Positions 9,095 through 14,498 of a stretch of 14,498 nucleotides of DNA are shown one piece after another (the stretch's first letter is position 1; each line of letters begins with the position of its first letter). The DNA is taken from positions 1 to 14,498 of the forward strand of contig NWUY0300074152.1 in NCBI GenBank assembly GCA_004151065.3. Reading direction: 5' to 3'. The notes below the pieces were generated by a model. It searched no databases, had not been told where the DNA came from, and saw only the letters and a program-made list of their open reading frames with translations. The DNA comes from Larix sibirica (lineage: Eukaryota; Streptophyta; Pinopsida; Pinales; Pinaceae). The translations under genes were made by a program, and so were the position numbers.

Positions 9095-10396
9095 GTTTTC
9101 CTGTATGAAGTGACCTCTTATAGGGCTATTCTTTCTCTAATGAAACAACTTTACATAGAATATGCGTGTTACTTGGCACCACAATTTTAGACAACATCTT
9201 ATACGATACATTAAGTGGAGTGATCTATACTGCCTGTTGAGTACAAGTCTCGGGTCTGTTGGGGTGTGGCTGCATCACCAGTAATCATTGTCTCATCTTG
9301 TATGGATGTGTTGGAATTTTCTAGAACGAAGGATCAGCTGGAAGAGAACATATTTTGGTCATACTCGAATATGAGAGGTATATGCAGGGTTCTGATTACG
9401 CCTGAAACTGGCTTACATCCATGCTATTGCTCCACTTTGGCTGTTGGAGCCAAGTCATATGAGTTAGGATTTTATCATGTGGTCAGGATCTCTTATGTAT
9501 AGAGTTCTTTGATGTGGAAGTGGTCAGTGCATTTGAATAGTGTGGGTACTAGTGTGGCAGATGTGGATGTGCTGCGATTAGCCCCTTCTCCCCCACCTTC
9601 TTCTGAGACCTTGCTTAATAAGATCCTCTTACGTGAAGCATATGGGGTTACTCTTGAGGTTCCATCGAGTGTTGTTGCACATCATCTGTTAAGGGATGTG
9701 GAGAATGGGGTCTCTAGTGGGTCAGATGGAAAGGTCACAGGTACCCATACTAAATCTTTTAGGGATAAACTCTATAGTGCTCATGATCAGTCATGGAGGG
9801 AAAATAAAATCATGTAGACTTTCGAGGAGCCGATTCATATGATGTTGAGGTGAGAAGTGAATATGGCCAGGGTGGGGTGGTTGGTTAAACGAGCTCTAGT
9901 GGGGCAATTGGATTTCATCATGATGACAAAAATGGAAATGGTTGATTGGATCAAGAAGACCCGGTCTCCCTTTATAGACCAGGTTCCTAAGGTTCCCATA
10001 TTAGTAAATGGATGGTATATTTTTCATTTTATTGTCGAGGAAGATGCAAAACTTATTATTTTGCGTGCTTGGATCATTGGTAAGGGATCTCTCATATTAG
10101 AATGATGGAATCTGTAATTAAATTCGGTTAAAGAGAAGGTAACGAAGCAACAGCTTTGGATGCAGCTTCCTAGTTTTCCCCTTCACCTATGGACCCGTCC
10201 CATTTTCGAAGAAGTGGAAAATTTAGTGGGCAGGTTCATTTCTATTGAGGACAAAGCTTTATCTAATGTGGATAAGAGGGTGGCATCTTTATTGGTGGAG
10301 GTGGATACCACAAATGGACATCTGGTGGAGCTACGAATTTCCTGGTGTGGGATGGAGTTCCATCAATGCATTGATTTCCTTAAGGTTTCGTTTTGG

Positions 10397-10438
10397 TGTT
10401 TCTTGTGCTGCAACATGGGTCAATTGAAGAGGGATTAT
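10397..10438 (+). other. Degenerate CCHC zinc knuckle in ORF1
   Basis: The frame reads CFLCCNMGQLKRDY. Spacing fits C-x2-C-x4-H-x4-C exactly, but the histidine is Gln and the last cysteine is Tyr. Two of four zinc ligands are gone, so this copy could not fold the knuckle. Its place just after DUF4283 is the usual one in plant LINE ORF1. Confidence 0.8.
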
Positions 10439-10798
10439 CCTCAGATCTCAAAGGGAAATGTGGATTATGGGTCTTTGAATTCAAATGGCACTTATAATAG
10501 GTATGTAGTGGATGGTGCGGGGATATTTCCCCCCTTGATACTGACTTGTTTTTCACCGGTGGTGAACAATTGCATGGCTGAGGACTTGCCATCTCCCATC
10601 AGTAAGTTAAAATTTTCAAACCCTAGCTTCGATATGTTGTTAAATGTTGAAAAAATTAGTTCATTACATTGTAAGGATGGAGGTTTTTGTGTGGAGCCTT
10701 ATCCCCCACTGGGATTTGTACTTGTCTCTGAGCTTGAAGCCCCACACTTTGAGGTTCCTTTGGTGGGTGTTCAGGATAGTGCTATATATGTTGACCTT

Positions 10799-10924
10799 GG
10801 TGTATCGAGGGTGGGGTTGGGGTCTTCATCTTCTTATCTGGAAATTTTGTCTTCAAACCCTGGTGTTTCTAGTGTGGGGTTGGGGGTTTCATGCAACCGA
10901 GGGATTATGTCTTCCAACCTTATT
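10799..10924 (+). repeat. In-frame 63-bp tandem repeat in ORF1 tail
   Basis: Two 63-bp units (10799-10861 and 10862-10924) encode 21 residues each. They start GVSRVGLG and GVSSVGLG and both reach an SSN motif near the end. Because the period is three times 21, the reading frame is kept, which suggests that the duplication arose in an active ancestor. Confidence 0.75.
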
Positions 10925-11384
10925 GGTGTTTTCATGTCGGATTCTTTGGCTTAACCACATTCTTTTATTGATGATGTTGAGATCTCCCCCGGTATTTTTG
11001 GTATTGTAGCTTATCTTGTTGAGGAGTTTCCCTCCTTGTTAGATGTGGTTTATAGGAAGTAGACCGATGGAAAAATTTCTTCCTCTCCTCCCTAGGGTAT
11101 TTTTTTAATACCCCTCTACAGGTGTTCTCAAATAAACCCTCATGGATTTTTGTGGTTCCTTCCTCCTCAATCGATTGTGCATATGTTACCATTCGAAGAA
11201 GGAAAAAATACAAAGCTTACGGCCAAGGGGTGTGGTCTAACCCTTGTTCTGGGAGGGATCCCTCACCTAAATGTGCCCCTTTGTCTGCTAGGTTGGATGG
11301 TCATTTAACCTATATGTCTAAGAATGATTCTGAAGATGTTACTAGGGTCCTTAGAGCCAAGGGGGCCTATTCTATAGGGGATTA

Positions 11385-12065
11385 ATGTTAATTATGTGCT
11401 ATAATATCAAAGGGATCGAGGGGGACCCAAGTTGCTATCCCTCAAGTGTTTTTAAAGGTGAATAAGGTGGACATGTTATTGGTTCAAGAAACCATGTGTT
11501 GCATCTCTCTCATAGTTGAATATTTCCTGAAAATTTTTCGTGGATGGGAATGTTGTGCGTTGGATGCTTTTGGGAATTCTACAAAACACTTGGCTATTTG
11601 GAACCCCTTGGGTGTTGATTTCAATCCTTATAATTCTGTTGCAGGAATTCTTCTTTCTGGGAAATTCAGATGGTTTCCCATGAGGTGAAAGTGGTGAATT
11701 GTTATGCCCCTTATTGTGGCAAAGAGGGGTATTGGAATCAAATTGATGGTAGTGGTATTCTCCAACAAGAATATTTGATATTAACTAGGGATATTAATCT
11801 TACACTTTTTGTAGGCAAAGTCTAGGGTGAATCCCCACATTTTGAACCATTTACTGATCATTTTGTACATCTCTTTTATTTTCATAATATTTTTGATGTT
11901 GTTCCTTGTCTTATGGCTTCAACCTAGAGTAATGGAAGGACAGAGAAGGCAGGGGTTGCTAAGAGGTTGGATAGTATGCTTTTATCGGAGGTCTTTGTAG
12001 ATTATGTGGGAAGATTTAGATATTGGATCATCAATTTTGGTATATTTGATCATCATCCTATATAA
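11385..12065 (+). other. APE-type endonuclease domain of ORF2 (degenerate)
   Basis: Landmarks in order are CYNIKG near 11397 (catalytic Asn present), LLVQET at about 11474-11491 (metal-binding Glu present), NCYAPYC near 11700, RDIN at 11787-11798 where GDFN is usual, KRLD near 11965, and FDHHP at 12045-12059 where SDHHP is usual. The Asp, Asn and His residues survive, but Gly, Phe and Ser neighbours have changed. Two frameshifts and two TAG stops interrupt the domain. Confidence 0.85.
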
Positions 12066-12689
12066 TTGCAGTCATATGTGGAATAGGTTGTGCACAAGTA
12101 CCCCTTCAAGTTTAATCATGTTTGGTTGGAAGACCTTGAGTTTCTCTATTTGGTGAAAGAATTATGGATTTCTTCATCTTTGGGATAGGAAGAGTCCTCT
12201 ATGGATCTTTTAACAAAAAAGTTGAAAAAGCTTAAAGTATTAGTCAGTAAATGGGAGAAAGAAAAAAAATAAGGGGAAATCAACAAAATTTTCCTTGATA
12301 GAAGATATGATTATGAATATTTGTGCTCAACATCCTACAATTATTTTCTCCAATGCATCTAACGTGCAGTTGGTTGAGTAGGAAGCTAGGAAGTTAAGCC
12401 TCTTAAAAATCCAAGTGGAAACTTGGAGACTCAAAATTCATGCTATTTGGATCAAGTATGGAGATTGTAATTCAAATTTTTTTCATAAGTTCACCAGCCA
12501 AAGAATTAACTTTAACTCTATTTGGGATCTCAAATATCCTGTAGGGAATGTTGCCAGTTCCCATAAGGATTTGGATCAAGTTGTAGTTGCACATTTCTCT
12601 AATGTTTTTGGGGATCCTAATCTTACTAAGATTAACTCACAACTAAATTTTGTTCAGCACTATGCTAATTTTTTCTTGGATGAGGAACG

Positions 12690-13640
12690 GGCATATGTTG
12701 GTAGTCCGGTCACTTTGGATGAGGTAGAATCTATTATTAAAAATTTTGGCAAGTCAAAAATTCCTCGGCCTGATGGTTGGACTATTGAAATTTTGCTACA
12801 TTTTTTTGAGATTATGGGATAGTATCTCTAGATCATTGAATTCTACCTTTATAGCATTGATTCCCAAGATATCTAATCCTACTTCTTATGATGATTTCCA
12901 ACCAATTTCCCTATTCAATTTACTCTATAAAATCATCTCTAAGATTATTGCTAATAGGATCAAGCCTAAGCTTGCTAAGTGTATGTCTCAAGAGCAATTT
13001 GGTTTCCTGCACAAGCACCATATTTTGGATGCTGTTGGGGTTTCTTAAGAATGTTTGCACTCTATCAAATCAAATATGTTGGATACTCTGGTGCTAAAAG
13101 TGGACCTTAATAAAGGCGTATTGTTATTCAAATTAGTCTTCCACTTATGGTGGTGGATTGGATAATCGCCTATGTTTCATTTTCTTATTTCTTTGTCTTA
13201 GCCAATGGGTCTCCATCCATCTTCTTTAAGAGTTCAAGGGGCCTCAAACAAGGCTTCCCTTTGATCCCCATTTTATTTCTATTGGTTGTTGAGGACATTA
13301 GTAGGCTCATCAATCATGCCAATTAGGAGAATTCCTTGAATGGGATTAAAGTGACGATAATAAACGTCATTGCACATTTGTTGTTTGTCGACGATGTGTT
13401 GTTGTTTGGAAATGGGATAGTTGAGGATTGGATTAATTTTTATGATATTATATTACTCTTTTTGGAGGCCTCGGGTATGGAGATCAATCCTCAAAATTCA
13501 TCCTTTTATCATTATGTTGTTGATCCTTTTATCATGTCTCAAGTTAAATTTTTATTTCCTTATAATTGGTGTTCTTTAGAGGATGGCCTTAAGTACCTGG
13601 GCTATAATTTAAATACTTTGAATTATGGATAACCTGATTG
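12690..13640 (+). other. Reverse transcriptase domain of ORF2 (degenerate, internal deletion)
   Basis: RT landmarks in order: RPDGW at 12766-12780 (usually GPDG); FIALIPK at 12848; FQPISL at about 12896 (usually FRPISL) followed by NLLYKIISKIIANRIKP; EQFGFL near 12990; motif A VDLNK at 13100-13114; motif B SRGLKQGFPLIPILF at about 13231-13278; motif C FVDD at 13384-13395; LKYLG near 13590. The second half of motif A (normally a Tyr-Asp and a Trp) is missing, and the frame changes there. One catalytic Asp in motif A and both Asp residues in FVDD remain. Confidence 0.9.
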
Positions 13641-14498
13641 GATATAGATCATTATTAAAGTGGAGAAGAAGTTGGAATATTGATGTTATAGATGGATCTC
13701 ATTAGGGGGGAGGATTGTTCTGGTGAAAGTGGTATTAGAAAGTATACATGTTTATTGGATGTCCCTTGCACACATTTTGAAATATATTCTTCACGATATT
13801 AGGAAAAAGATGATACATTTCATGTGATCAGGGGTGGAAAAATGAATAATTTTAATTTGATTAGATGGAACAAGATATCGCTACTTAAATCCCTGGGGGT
13901 TGTGGGATTAAGAACCTACTATGGTTCAGTGAGGCACTAAGACTTAAAATCGTGTGGATGGGCTTACTCAATGATGGCCTATGGAAGGATATAATTCATG
14001 CAAAATACTTGAAGAGGATGCCTCTTATTCACTGGATCAAGTTCTCCAATAAGACTACTACCAAATTTTCTAACATTTGGAGGGTTTTCATGAAGGTCTA
14101 TCACTGGCTGAGGTCCTTCCTGTCATGGAAGGTAGGGGATGGTAAATTAATTCACTTGGGATAGGATCCTATAGTTGGGGTATCTAATGTATTCTACTTG
14201 TCGAATTCTCTATGTATTTGGTTAAATAATAATGGATTTTGTAGACTTTTTCATGTTAGAAATGTGTTGATCAGTGACTTATCATACCAGATGTCTACTG
14301 AGATGTTGGGTTTTCTAATCCTCGTGCAGTAGAATGGAGGTCATTTGTTAGAGGTATTAATTATCTCATTTTAAGAATCTATGAAGATACATATACACTT
14401 TTTTGGGAAGGAAACCTTTCCCCTAGCTAGATTAATGCCAAATTTCCCTATGAAGTTATATGTGAAGTTGTTGTGTTAAGCCCTAAATGTGGGCACAT
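13640..14498 (+). other. C-terminal (post-RT) region of LINE ORF2
   Basis: Across three or four frames one can read WISLGGRIVLVKVVLES, VYWMSLAH, GIKNLLWFSEAL, LWKDIIHAKYL, SFLSWKVGDGKLIHLG and SNPRAVEWRSFVRG. These are typical of the stretch after the RT in plant LINE ORF2, which leads into a C-terminal zf-RVT zinc region. That zinc region has not been reached by 14498. Confidence 0.8.

Larger units (their letters stand above)
9266..11385 (+). pseudogene. LINE ORF1: DUF4283/zinc-knuckle RNA-binding protein (broken)
   Basis: ORF1 proteins of plant L1 elements bind the element's RNA and form the ribonucleoprotein. One reading frame can be followed from 9266 to 10954 despite stops at 9500, 9815, 9851, 10103, 10115 and 10952, then a shift to another frame near 11050-11090 up to TAA at 11385. 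At 9266 the codon is GTG followed by GCTGCATCACC, which may be a mutated ATG; 9509 is the first later ATG. The DUF4283 domain spans about 9930-10340, with the NGWYIFHF strand, EDAKLI, the WIIGKGSL turn and the LWMQLPSFPLHLW block. A zinc-knuckle relic follows at 10397-10438. A serine- and glycine-rich tail contains a 21-residue duplication. Confidence 0.85.
9266..14498 (+). mobile_element. Decayed plant L1-type LINE retrotransposon, 3' end beyond window
   Basis: Two consecutive coding regions in the order gag-like ORF1 (DUF4283 plus zinc knuckle), then ORF2 (APE endonuclease, then reverse transcriptase) identify a plant L1-clade LINE. About 5.2 kb is visible. ORF2 still shows its C-terminal part at the window edge, so the 3' end and any poly(A) tail lie outside. 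The 5' end is not defined by a target-site duplication; I place it at or a little before 9266, where the base composition changes and the ORF1 frame opens. About 21 in-frame stops and about nine frame changes make this an inactive, old copy. No intron or host gene lies inside it. Confidence 0.9.
11385..14498 (+). pseudogene. LINE ORF2: APE endonuclease plus reverse transcriptase (broken, partial)
   Basis: ORF2 nicks the target DNA and copies the element RNA at the nick. The ATG at 11385 shares its A with the ORF1 stop (TAATG) and starts MLIMCYNIKGIEGD, the usual N-terminus of plant LINE ORF2. The APE domain extends to about 12065, a linker to about 12700, the RT from about 12690 to 13640, and the C-terminal region to the window edge. 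Frame changes lie near 11435, 11670, 12265 (an A run), 12805 (a T run), 13120, 13840, 13897 (a G run) and 14312. Stops include 11823, 11925, 12063, 12084, 12186, 12379, 13046, 13324, 13630, 13645, 13681, 13824, 14162 and 14428. The end of the gene is outside the window. Confidence 0.9.

Noticed and set aside
10380-11213. Minus-strand and alternative plus-strand frames inside ORF1
   Set aside because: Shadows of the LINE ORF1 frame, whose DUF4283 and knuckle pattern fixes the true strand.

Overview
The window looks like intergenic DNA from a seed plant with a large, repeat-rich nuclear genome. A gymnosperm is my suspicion, not something the sequence proves. It is AT-rich. The only clearly recognisable coding sequence is a decayed plant L1-type LINE retrotransposon. 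I see no bacterial operon signals, no tRNA or rRNA gene, no CRISPR array and no intact host gene.

Layout. Bases 1-1550 are non-coding as far as I can see. At about 1703-2125 there is a possible LTR remnant on the minus strand, with a TATA box, a TG start and a weak PBS-like match beside it. Bases 2126-3330 show nothing recognisable. From 3330 to 6330 runs a series of local tandem duplications (units of about 285, 72-74, 58, 67 and 136 bp). In the middle of these, at 4710-4946, lies a tRNA-derived SINE on the minus strand. It has A and B boxes, an A-rich tail and 15-bp target-site duplications matching at 14 of 15 positions, and it is the cleanest structural find in the window. Bases 6340-6594 hold a possible small LINE ORF2-like fragment. 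Bases 6595-9010 carry only microsatellites and unrecognised short frames. A 28-bp unit repeated three times lies at 9011-9094.

The right third (about 9266 to the window edge) is one plus-strand LINE. ORF1 (about 9266-11385) is a DUF4283-type RNA-binding gag-like protein with a damaged zinc knuckle. Its stop codon overlaps the ATG of ORF2 in a TAATG junction. ORF2 (11385 to beyond the end) shows an APE endonuclease, a reverse transcriptase with an FVDD box, and part of the C-terminal region. Both frames are broken by about 21 in-frame stops and about nine frame changes, and the RT has lost part of motif A. The copy therefore cannot be autonomous. An intact relative of such a LINE is the sort of machinery that would move a poly(A)-tailed SINE like the one at 4.7-4.9 kb, but nothing here shows that these two families are partners.
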